A DNA stretch of 18,003 bases. Origin: an uncultured Clostridia bacterium (lineage in GTDB: Bacteria > Bacillota_A > Clostridia > Oscillospirales > Oscillospiraceae). A program made the translations under genes and the position numbers. Location: the NCBI GenBank assembly GCA_946059285.1, contig CAMGMW010000004.1:1-18003 (forward strand). Direction: 5' to 3'. The notes beneath the pieces are model-generated. The model had not been told where the DNA came from. It saw only the letters and a list, made by a program, of their open reading frames with translations, and did no database searches. Within the stretch, counting starts at the first letter, position 1, and every line of letters starts with the position of its first letter. This document shows, one piece after another, positions 1 through 6,759 of the stretch.

Positions 1-36
1 GACACCGTGAAAAGCATTTCTGCAATTCACGGTGTC
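1..36. terminator. Hairpin at window edge, possible terminator
   Basis: Bases 1-11 (GACACCGTGAA) pair perfectly with 26-36 around a 14-base loop. On the plus strand the stem is followed by a pyrimidine-rich stretch (TGTTTCCCTTTGC), so it could end a gene lying left of the window. It could also end the minus-strand exporter operon, but the bases needed to see a T-run in that direction lie outside the window. Orientation is therefore undecided. Confidence 0.45.
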
Positions 37-143
37 TGTTTCCCTTTGCTACGCTCAATTTAGATTTTTTTGAAAAACTTCCTTATCGGACATCAGCAAA
101 CGGCCGCTCCTGTTATATTTGCGCGCAGGGGAGTGCTGCGCCT

Positions 144-2018
144 TTATTCGTTTTTGTCTTTCTCATACTGGAGCATATACAGCCGATAATACCGTCCCCT
201 TTGCTCCAGCAGTTCAAAATGCGTTCCCTGCTCCACGATCTCGCCGTGCGACATGACCAGAATTTTATCCGCGTGCTGGATGGTGGACAGGCGGTGCGCA
301 ACAATGAGCATGGTGCCGATATTCATCATCCGATTCAGCGAATCTTGGATCAACAGCTCCGTTTCCGTGTCGATATTCGCCGTCGCCTCATCCAGAATCA
401 TCACAGCCGGACGGTGCAGGATCGTGCGCGCAAAGGACAGAAGCTGGCGCTGTCCCGCGGAGAAGTTGTTGCCGCGCTCCCGCACCTCCTCGTCCAGCCC
501 GTCCTTGAGCTTGGAGATGAAGCGGTCGGCGTTGACATAGCGGCACGCATCCATAATCTGCTCGTCGGAGATGCCCTCCTCCCGCAGGAGAATGTTGCTC
601 CGGATGGTGCCGGAGAACAGGAACACATCCTGAAGCATCTGCCCAAACTGCCGCCGCAAGGAGGCAATCCTGATCCTTCGAATGTCGATACCGTCAATCA
701 GAATCTGTCCCTTTTGGATGTCATAATTGCGGCAGATCAGAGACAAGATCGTGGTCTTGCCAGAACCGGTGGAGCCGACAAACGCCACGGTTTGCTTTGC
801 CTCCACCTTGAAAGACACGCCCTTGAGCACCCATTCTCCGGGTACATAGGCAAACCATACGTCGCGGAACTCGATCTCGCCCACCGCATGCTCCAGCTCA
901 ATGGCGTCCTCGGCGTCTTGCAGCTCCGGTACGATGTCCATGATGGTGAATATCTTCTCCGCAGAGGCGAACGCAGATTGCAGACGGTTGCACTGCTCCG
1001 CCAGATTCTGAATCGGATTGAAGAAGGTGGAGATGTACATATAGAATGTGACCAGCGTGCCGCTGCCGATGGTCTGCCCCAAAAAGTGAATGTCCTGAAT
1101 CTCACCTCTGCCGCCGAGATAGAGCAGACACAGCACAGAGGAAATGTAGAGCATATACACCAGCGGGCGGAAAATGCCGAACACAAAGATCTGCTCCTGC
1201 TTGGCTTTGCCGAGACGGCGGTTCTTGACTTCAAACTCCGCCTTTTTCCGCGCTTCGCGGTTGAAGATCTGGATCACTTTCATGCCCGACAGATTTTCCG
1301 ACAAGAACGTATTGATATCGGTAGTGCCGTCCTTCACCTTGCGGTGCGCACGGCGGGAGAATTTTCGAAACACGACGGTAAACAGCACAATGAACGGTGC
1401 AAAGCAGAGCACCATCAGCGCCAGCGCATAGTTGATCATCAGCATCGCCACCGTCACGCCCAGTATGATGAAAATATTCTTCACCAGATTGACGATGATG
1501 TTGGTAAACATCAGGGAAATGGCGTTGGTATCGTTGGTGACGCGGGTGACCAGCTTGCCCACGGGAAAGGCGTTGAGCTGTGCGTGGGAGAGAGATTCAA
1601 TGTGCATGAACAGATCCTCACGCAGAACGGAGATGATTCGCTGCCCTGTCTTTTGCAGGATAATCGCCTGATAATAGGTACATACCATCGAAACGATCAG
1701 GATCCCCGCGTAAAGGACGACGGATTTCATCAGCGCGGACATTTCAAACCTGTTTTTGATCAGCTCCTCGATGTTGCCGACGATCATCGGTGACACGATA
1801 TCGTAAGCAATGGAAAACAGCATCAAAAACAGCACCAGCACAAAACGCTTCCAGTAGGGCTTGGCATAGGCCAGCAGGCGGCGGGTGATCTCGCCGTCCT
1901 TCATACGGCGATCCGTAGACGCCTGCGCGTCCTTGAAGGTCAGGAAAGCGACCAGGCAGACCAGCGAAACCGTGCCGATAATGGCGCCAACGATCAGAAG
2001 GGGATAATACTCATACAT
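144..2018 (-). CDS. ABC exporter half-transporter, ATP-binding/permease (BmrD-like partner)
   Basis: 624 residues with an N-terminal type IV exporter membrane domain (about residues 55-350) and a C-terminal ATPase domain. An extra hydrophobic segment at about residues 6-28 precedes the usual six helices. Visible motifs are Walker A GSTGSGKTT (415-423), a Q-loop in GQMLQDVFLFSG, the signature FSAGQ (519-523, deviating from LSGGQ), Walker B ILDEAT with catalytic Glu544, and an H-loop in VAHRLST. It overlaps the upstream half-transporter gene by 8 bp (ATGTATGA), with GGAGG upstream of the ATG. Together they should form a heterodimeric inner-membrane exporter for drugs or lipid-like compounds; the substrate cannot be read from sequence. 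Its intact Walker B Glu complements the partner, which has Asp there. A short GCGCAG/CTGCGC hairpin (123-141) lies just after the stop codon but has no T-run. Confidence 0.93.
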   Translation of the reverse strand: MYEYYPLLIVGAIIGTVSLVCLVAFLTFKDAQASTDRRMKDGEITRRLLAYAKPYWKRFVLVLFLMLFSIAYDIVSPMIVGNIEELIKNRFEMSALMKSVVLYAGILIVSMVCTYYQAIILQKTGQRIISVLREDLFMHIESLSHAQLNAFPVGKLVTRVTNDTNAISLMFTNIIVNLVKNIFIILGVTVAMLMINYALALMVLCFAPFIVLFTVVFRKFSRRAHRKVKDGTTDINTFLSENLSGMKVIQIFNREARKKAEFEVKNRRLGKAKQEQIFVFGIFRPLVYMLYISSVLCLLYLGGRGEIQDIHFLGQTIGSGTLVTFYMYISTFFNPIQNLAEQCNRLQSAFASAEKIFTIMDIVPELQDAEDAIELEHAVGEIEFRDVWFAYVPGEWVLKGVSFKVEAKQTVAFVGSTGSGKTTILSLICRNYDIQKGQILIDGIDIRRIRIASLRRQFGQMLQDVFLFSGTIRSNILLREEGISDEQIMDACRYVNADRFISKLKDGLDEEVRERGNNFSAGQRQLLSFARTILHRPAVMILDEATANIDTETELLIQDSLNRMMNIGTMLIVAHRLSTIQHADKILVMSHGEIVEQGTHFELLEQRGRYYRLYMLQYEKDKNE

Positions 2019-3792
2019 GTTCCGTACCCTCCGTTTCGTCCAGCTTTTGCAGATCTACCATGTCCCGATAGGCGGGGCAGGTTTCATACAGTTCCCGATG
2101 TGTCCCCACAGCCGCCACCGTGCCGTCATCCAAAAAGACGATCTTGTCCATCTGCTCGATGGTGGAAATGCGGTGGGCAATGAGGATTGTGGTCTTCCCG
2201 GCCCGCAGAGCGCGGAGGTTTTTCAGAATGACCTCCTCGGTCTTTACGTCGACAGCGGAAACCGAATCGTCCAGAATCAGAATCGCCGCATTCTTCCGCA
2301 GCGCACGGGCAATGGAAATACGCTGCTTCTGTCCGCCGGAGATGGTCACGCCCCGCTCCCCCAGTACCGTGCGGTAGCCCTCGGAGAAGGCGGCAATGTT
2401 GTCATGCACGTCCGCCATCCGTGCGGCGGCTTCGATCTCCGCCTCGTCAGTTTCATCAGAGGCAAAGGCGATGTTGTTGGCAATGGTGTCGCTGAACAGG
2501 AAATTGTCCTGCGGCACATAGGCGGCAAACTCCCGCACCGTGCGGATGGGAATGGTGTTGATGTCTCTGCCGTCCAGGAAAATCGTGCCGTCGGGCACAT
2601 TGTAGGTGCGAAGGATCAGATCCATCAGCGTGGTCTTGCCCGCACCCGTCCTGCCGATGATGCCCACGCTTTCTCCGGCGCGGATGTGCAGACTCACGTC
2701 CCGCAATGCGTCGTAATCGCCGCCGGGATAGCGGAAGGTCAGATGACGGAACTCGATCTCGCCCCGCAGCTCCTCAACCGGAGTGACCGCCTCGGTATCA
2801 TGCACATCCGGCTGCGCCTCCAACAGCTCTCCGATGCGTTTGAGCGAGGCTTTGCCGCGGGAGGTCATGTCAATCAGCTCGGAGACCGCCATCACGGGCC
2901 ATATAATGGCGCTGAAATAGCCGACAAATTCCACCAGCTCCCCTGCGTTGAACACATCCTCATGGACCAGATAGCCGCCGTAGCCCAGAATCACACAGAC
3001 CACGGATTCGACAAACAGCGTCACCAGAATCCGCAGCAGGGTAGCGGCGCGGGTATAGTCCACGTTCGTCTTTTCATTCTTCAGATTCAGCTTGCGAAAA
3101 AAAAGCAGCTCCTGAAATTCCTTTACAAACGCCTTGATGACGGCAATCCCTGAAAAATTCTCCTGCGCGAAATCAGACAGCTCGGAATACGCCGCCTGCC
3201 GCGTTTCCCACTTGTTCATCATATAGCGCCCCACCACGGTGCCCACCGCCAGCAGCAGACCCATGGGGATCAGGGCAAGCAGCGTCAGAAGCAGGTTCAT
3301 CCGCGCCATTTTGATGACTGCCAGCACACCCAGCAGCAGCGCGTCGCAGAACATCAGGATTCCTTCGCCGAAGCAATCCTGCACCGTGTCCAGATCGTTG
3401 GTGAACAGCGACATCATCGCGCCGACCTTATTGACCTGATAATATTGCTGGGACAGGTCCTTACAGCGGTCAAACATCCGTCTGCGCAGATCAGTCTCCA
3501 TGCGCACGCCAGCGCCGAAGAAACAGACGCGCCACAAAAACCGTCCCACGACCATCGCAAGGATGACCAGCAGCAGCGGACGGCAGATTTCATCCAGCAG
3601 GACAGTCATGGTAAACGCCGTTTCCTGCCCGTCGAGCAGCACCACGCCGTCATTCATACCGTTGACCACCAGCTTGTACAGCTCCGGCACGACAAGCTGC
3701 ACATAATCCACCAGCACCAGTGCCGCCGTCCCAAGCAGCAAAAGCGGTGCAAATTTCCAATAGTACCGATTAATATGTTTCCCAAACAGCAC
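2011..3792 (-). CDS. ABC exporter half-transporter, ATP-binding/permease with degenerate Walker B (BmrC-like partner)
   Basis: 593 residues from a GTG start at 3792. I chose this start because AAAGGAG lies 8 bases upstream; an upstream TTG at 3825 overlaps the likely -10 box and has no ribosome binding site. The six-helix membrane domain (about residues 10-310) is followed by an ATPase domain with Walker A GRTGAGKTT (380-388), a Q-loop in YVPQDNFLFSD, the canonical signature ISGGQKQ (from about 484), Walker B ILILDD with Asp509 at the catalytic Glu position, and an H-loop in IAHRIST. In heterodimeric exporters such as BmrCD and TmrAB, one subunit carries such a non-catalytic Walker B. The gene order, degenerate-Walker-B subunit first, matches B. 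subtilis bmrC-bmrD. It is translationally coupled to the downstream gene by an 8-bp overlap. The transported compound is unknown. Confidence 0.92.
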   Translation of the reverse strand: MLFGKHINRYYWKFAPLLLLGTAALVLVDYVQLVVPELYKLVVNGMNDGVVLLDGQETAFTMTVLLDEICRPLLLVILAMVVGRFLWRVCFFGAGVRMETDLRRRMFDRCKDLSQQYYQVNKVGAMMSLFTNDLDTVQDCFGEGILMFCDALLLGVLAVIKMARMNLLLTLLALIPMGLLLAVGTVVGRYMMNKWETRQAAYSELSDFAQENFSGIAVIKAFVKEFQELLFFRKLNLKNEKTNVDYTRAATLLRILVTLFVESVVCVILGYGGYLVHEDVFNAGELVEFVGYFSAIIWPVMAVSELIDMTSRGKASLKRIGELLEAQPDVHDTEAVTPVEELRGEIEFRHLTFRYPGGDYDALRDVSLHIRAGESVGIIGRTGAGKTTLMDLILRTYNVPDGTIFLDGRDINTIPIRTVREFAAYVPQDNFLFSDTIANNIAFASDETDEAEIEAAARMADVHDNIAAFSEGYRTVLGERGVTISGGQKQRISIARALRKNAAILILDDSVSAVDVKTEEVILKNLRALRAGKTTILIAHRISTIEQMDKIVFLDDGTVAAVGTHRELYETCPAYRDMVDLQKLDETEGTEHV

Positions 3793-3824
3793 GGCACAGG
3801 CTCCTTTTCGTTGAATTCTATGCA

Positions 3825-3852
3825 ATTATATCACAATTCCCCATGAAATCAA
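3825..3852 (-). promoter_or_regulatory. Sigma-A-type promoter of the ABC exporter operon
   Basis: Read on the minus strand, TTGATT (3852-3847) is followed after 16 bp by a perfect TATAAT (3830-3825), about 33 bp before the GTG start at 3792. The match was judged by eye. Confidence 0.6.
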
Positions 3853-3935
3853 GGGCGGTTTCACAGGAAGCCGTGCTCCACTGCCGCAAACCGCCGAAAA
3901 CAGAAACGTTTCGCGCCGGTCCCCGACATACGAAC

Positions 3936-4095
3936 GCCGGAGAGCAATGCTCTCCGGCATGGCTTACCCAAAAGTCCTGTCGGACTTTTGGGCAAGCTGC
4001 GAAATTGCAAAATAATTCCCTGTAGCTTTATTTTGCAATTTCGATCGCTGCGGCGAGTCATTAAACGCGAAAGGGAACCCTGACGGTTCCCTTTC
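3936..4095. repeat. Intergenic cluster of four strong hairpins, possible dispersed repeat or structured RNA
   Basis: Four inverted repeats are packed into 160 bp. H1 is 3936-3945/3949-3958 (10 bp, 3-base loop). H2 is 3967-3977/3982-3992 (11 bp, loop TGTC), extendable by GCTT/AAGC across one mismatch. H3 is 4000-4015/4028-4043 (16 bp, 12-base loop). H4 is 4069-4079/4085-4095 (11 bp, 5-base loop). A small TCGC/GCGA stem-loop sits at 4045-4056. All four long stems are perfect. The block lies between the ACP-like gene and the exporter promoter, both on the minus strand. None of the hairpins has a proper T-run, so simple terminators are unlikely. A 103-codon minus-strand frame (4172-3861) crosses the whole block; its residues are dictated by the repeats and it has no recognisable domain, so I do not call it a gene. 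Confidence 0.6.
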
Positions 4096-4152
4096 ACACG
4101 TTCCTTCCCTCCGTAATGTTCGGTCAGGTCGTTTTTTGACATTATCAATTTA

Positions 4153-4380
4153 TCAAAGCTGATTTTCCACAAAGGCGGTTAGCTCACCGACCGTCCGGAT
4201 GTCCTTCAGGTCATCGTCCGTCCATTCGATGGTGAACTCCTGTTCCACCAACAGCATAAACTCTGCAAGATCGGAGGCTTCCATTTCCAGATCCTCCAAC
4301 ATCACCGTCGACGGCGTGATCCGCTCCGGCTCGCAGGCAAGCTGCTCTGCCAGCAACGCGCAAATCGTCTCAAAGACCAA
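4153..4380 (-). CDS. Acyl-carrier-protein-like protein with altered phosphopantetheine motif
   Basis: 75 residues, the normal length for an acyl carrier protein. I use a TTG start at 4380 because GGAGG lies 8 bases upstream and the resulting N-terminus (MVFETICALLAEQL) matches the usual ACP opening; a GTG at 4389 is too close to that site. The first helix, the ITPSTVMLEDL loop and the C-terminal DDDLKDIRTVGELTAFVENQL-like helix follow the ACP pattern. At the prosthetic-group site, however, the usual D-S-L is replaced: the segment reads LEMEASDLAEFML. Aligning on the downstream LVEQEF helix puts Ala at the normal Ser position and Ser one residue later. It may be a non-acylated ACP paralogue, or one with a shifted attachment Ser. 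No fatty-acid or polyketide enzyme is nearby, so its partner is unknown. Confidence 0.8.
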   Translation of the reverse strand: MVFETICALLAEQLACEPERITPSTVMLEDLEMEASDLAEFMLLVEQEFTIEWTDDDLKDIRTVGELTAFVENQL

Positions 4381-4424
4381 AGATAACACCTCCCCCTTGT
4401 AAGCATCATTCCGATCGCTCTACA

Positions 4425-4453
4425 AGTATACAGGCTATGCTGCGGAAATGCAA
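4425..4453 (-). promoter_or_regulatory. Sigma-A-type promoter of the ACP-like gene
   Basis: On the minus strand, TTGCAT (4453-4448) is separated by exactly 17 bp from TATACT (4430-4425). The start codon lies about 45 bp further on. This suggests the ACP-like gene is transcribed separately from the pheB-like gene upstream. Confidence 0.6.
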
Positions 4454-4517
4454 GCAGGATTTGCGGAATCCACAGCTTTTTTTCAAAGGACATACCTTCG
4501 GTCGCGGCGGAATATAA

Positions 4518-4958
4518 TTAGCCTGCCAAAATCTCCGCTTTCAGTACGCCCGCCTGCCTCGAAACTGCCTGCACCAGCGTCTCCACGCCCTGCTCTACGG
4601 CGTTGGTCTCCGCCGAAATCGTCACCGCGGCGCAGCCGTTGGTGGGAATCGTTTGATGAATCGTCAGTATATTTGCGCCGAATTGGGCAAAAATGGTCAG
4701 TATGGAGGAAAGAAGCCCCGGCACATCCCGCAGGATAAAATAAAACGTCAAAATCCGCCCCGCCATCAGGTTCTGAAACGGTGAAATCGCATCGCGGTAC
4801 TTATAAAACGCACTGCGGCTGATGCCGGTCGCACGGGCCGCCTCATTGACGGTGCTAACCTCGCCGGTCTCCAGCAGCCACTTTGCCTCGGCGACCTTCA
4901 GAAATACCTCGGGAAGCGCACTTGCTTCAACAATGTAGTATTTCGGGGATTGTATCAC
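4518..4958 (-). CDS. pheB: PheB-type ACT domain-containing protein (UPF0735 family)
   Basis: 146 residues, typical length for the UPF0735/PheB family. The GTG start at 4958 has GGAGG 8 bases upstream. An N-terminal helix-turn-helix-like part (about residues 34-57, STVNEAARATGISRSAFYKY) is followed by an ACT domain (about 70-145) with the usual LRDVPGLLSSILTIFAQFGANILTIHQ opening, where the Pro-Gly-Leu turn and the NIL strand are recognisable. ACT domains usually bind amino acids. In B. subtilis pheB lies upstream of the prephenate dehydratase gene pheA, but here no aromatic biosynthesis gene is adjacent, so regulation by an amino acid is inference from the family only. The family assignment is firm; the biological role is not. 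Confidence 0.88.
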   Translation of the reverse strand: MIQSPKYYIVEASALPEVFLKVAEAKWLLETGEVSTVNEAARATGISRSAFYKYRDAISPFQNLMAGRILTFYFILRDVPGLLSSILTIFAQFGANILTIHQTIPTNGCAAVTISAETNAVEQGVETLVQAVSRQAGVLKAEILAG

Positions 4959-4992
4959 CTAACATACCTCCTTGTCCGCGCAAAACGCGCAG

Positions 4993-5040
4993 TTGTATTT
5001 CAAGCAAACTCATTTTATCACACCGTCTGGGGAAACGCAA
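4993..5040. promoter_or_regulatory. Overlapping divergent promoters between pheB and the YtvI-like gene
   Basis: For the plus-strand gene, TTGTAT (4993-4998) and TATCAC (5016-5021) are spaced by 17 bp. For the minus-strand gene, TTGCGT (5040-5035) and TAAAAT (5017-5012) are also spaced by 17 bp. The -10 elements overlap, so the two promoters would compete for polymerase. Neither match is strong. Confidence 0.4.
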
Positions 5041-5070
5041 GCCTGTCCCCACCGGAAAGGGGTCGATCCG

Positions 5071-6138
5071 ATGAAAAAACCGTGGCGTACGGCGGCATAT
5101 CTCCTCGGCGGCGCAGTGGCGTTATGGCTGACGGCGCGATTCTTTTTGCCCATCGGGCTGCCGTTTCTGCTGGGGCTTGGGCTGTCCCGCGCAGCCGAGC
5201 CGCTGGTGCGGAGACTAACGGAAAAGGCCCACTTTCCCAGAGGGCTTGCGTCCTTTTTGTGCGTGACATTGGTATGCGCAGTGCTGGGCAGCGTGCTTTG
5301 GCTGCTGTGCCGCGGCGTGTACGGAGAGCTGGGACGGCTCGCAAAGCAGCTTCCGGACGTGCTGTTGTCCCTGAAGGAGCCGGTGGGTCGGCTGCACAAA
5401 TGGCTGCTGCAGCTTGCCGCCAAGCTTCCGGATGGCTTTTCCGCCGCCGCCGCGGAGTGGCTTGACCACTTTTTTGCAGGCAGCGACCTGCTGGCAAGCT
5501 CGGTCTCCGATTGGATCGTCCGCTTTGTCACGGGGACGCTGTCGTCCGTGCCGGATATTCTTCTGTTCGTGCTTACCGCGCTGCTCTCCGGCTATCTGTT
5601 CTCCTCCGAGGGCGCGGCACTGAACAGCGCAATCCGGCGATGGCTGCCGGAACAGTGGCAGCAGCGGGCGAATGCGCTTTGGAAGCGCTTGAAAGGGGCG
5701 CTGGGCGGCTACTGCAAGGCGCAGCTTCGTCTGATGGTAGTGACCTTCGGTATCGTGGCGGCAGGGCTGCTGATCCTCCGGCGCGACAGCGCGATTCTCA
5801 CGGCGCTGTTGATCGCGCTGGTAGACGCGCTGCCGGTGCTGGGCGCCGGGACGATCCTGATCCCGTGGGCGATCATCGCTTTCTTTCGCGGCGAGACAGC
5901 CGCCGCGGTGGGGCTGCTGCTCATCTACGCCGCCGCCTCACTGACCCGAACGTTCCTGGAACCGCGTTTCTTAGGTCGGCAAATCGGGCTGAACCCTCTG
6001 CTGACGCTGGTTTCCATGTACGCGGGCTTCCGGCTGTTCGGTATGCTGGGGATGATCCTGCTGCCGGTCGGCGTAATCCTGCTCAAGCAGTTGTACGATC
6101 TGGCGGAGCCGCACGACCCGCCCGCGGCAGACGGTTAG
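5071..6138 (+). CDS. AI-2E family transporter / YtvI-like sporulation membrane protein
   Basis: 355 residues from the ATG at 5071, which has AAAGGGG 8 bases upstream; the open frame continues upstream to 4972 without a usable ribosome binding site. The protein is strongly hydrophobic. It has two N-terminal helices (about 9-30 and 55-80), an amphipathic central part (about 85-160), and then a bundle of helices to the end. The GGYCKAQLRLM segment, the LVDALPVLGAGTILIPWAI motif and LEPRFLGRQIGLNPLLTLVSMYAG are hallmarks of the AI-2E/PF01594 family. In Clostridia and Bacilli the ~350-residue members are often named sporulation protein YtvI, so a sporulation role is possible. The subfamily also contains ion/proton antiporters and exporters, and the substrate cannot be inferred. 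The gene stands alone, convergent with the flavin oxidoreductase gene 24 bp away. Confidence 0.85.
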   Translation: MKKPWRTAAYLLGGAVALWLTARFFLPIGLPFLLGLGLSRAAEPLVRRLTEKAHFPRGLASFLCVTLVCAVLGSVLWLLCRGVYGELGRLAKQLPDVLLSLKEPVGRLHKWLLQLAAKLPDGFSAAAAEWLDHFFAGSDLLASSVSDWIVRFVTGTLSSVPDILLFVLTALLSGYLFSSEGAALNSAIRRWLPEQWQQRANALWKRLKGALGGYCKAQLRLMVVTFGIVAAGLLILRRDSAILTALLIALVDALPVLGAGTILIPWAIIAFFRGETAAAVGLLLIYAAASLTRTFLEPRFLGRQIGLNPLLTLVSMYAGFRLFGMLGMILLPVGVILLKQLYDLAEPHDPPAADG

Positions 6139-6162
6139 GTGAGGGGAGTCGAACCCCAGCGG

Positions 6163-6750
6163 CTACAATGCCACGGCAAGCGCCGCAGCACGGGCGCAGG
6201 CGTCGCGCACGATCGCTTCCGGATCCGCGCCCTCGGCATCCACTCCCTCGGCGGCGACGCAGGTATACTGTCCGAAGCCGAAAAAGTCCTTCAACGCGGC
6301 AAGATACCGACTGCCTTGCTCCAAGTCGGAGTCTGCATAATACCCGCCGCGACTGGTGAGAAATACCAGATGCTCTCCCCGGCAGATACCGTAGCAGCCG
6401 TCTGCATTGCAGCCGAAGGTGATGCCGTCCACCGATACATTTTCAATATAGATCTTCAGCAGCGCCGGGAAGCTCAGATCCCAAAACGGCGCTGCAATGA
6501 CCACCGCATCGGCGTTGGCGAACTGATGGGCATAGGCAAAGCGGGGATGATTCAGCGCGCCCTGCTCCAAAAGCCGCTGTCTTGCCTCGAAAAAGTCACC
6601 GGTCAGCGGGCGAAGGCACTCCTGCGGCAGATGCAGCGTTGTGACGCGGTACGCATCCGGATCCAATGCGGCAAGGAACGCGTCGGCGATCCGCCTGGTG
6701 CGGGAAGCCTCTCCGCGGATACAGCAGTCAACATACAACAGCTCTTTCAT
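6163..6750 (-). CDS. Flavodoxin-like FMN-dependent NAD(P)H oxidoreductase (azoreductase/AcpD-like)
   Basis: 195 residues with a flavodoxin-like fold. The first strand ends in a loop with SRT (LLYVDCCIRGEASRTRRIADAF), a phosphate-binding pattern. PFWDLSFPALLKIYIENV (88-105) corresponds to the PMYNFGIPAQLKAYID segment of FMN-dependent NADH azoreductases, and TSRGGYY (132-138) corresponds to the second flavin-contact loop. The ATG is preceded by AAGGGGGA. It is the last gene of the minus-strand add operon, 9 bp after the alcohol dehydrogenase gene. The physiological substrate (quinone, azo compound or other) is not predictable. A redox partnership with the adjacent dehydrogenase through NAD(P)H is possible but speculative. 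Confidence 0.85.
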   Translation of the reverse strand: MKELLYVDCCIRGEASRTRRIADAFLAALDPDAYRVTTLHLPQECLRPLTGDFFEARQRLLEQGALNHPRFAYAHQFANADAVVIAAPFWDLSFPALLKIYIENVSVDGITFGCNADGCYGICRGEHLVFLTSRGGYYADSDLEQGSRYLAALKDFFGFGQYTCVAAEGVDAEGADPEAIVRDACARAAALAVAL

Positions 6751-6759
6751 ACTTCCCCC

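Noticed and set aside
201..3153. Long plus-strand open frames (201-1793 and 2017-3153) antisense to the exporter genes
   Set aside because: The exporter reading frames on the minus strand carry complete, ordered ATPase motifs. The antisense frames give low-complexity His/Gln/Arg-rich peptides without domains, as expected from GC-rich codon bias.
3861..4172. 103-codon minus-strand frame across the hairpin cluster
   Set aside because: The frame runs through all four inverted repeats, has no recognisable domain, and overlaps the 3' end of the ACP-like gene. I treat it as a by-product of the repeat structure rather than a gene.
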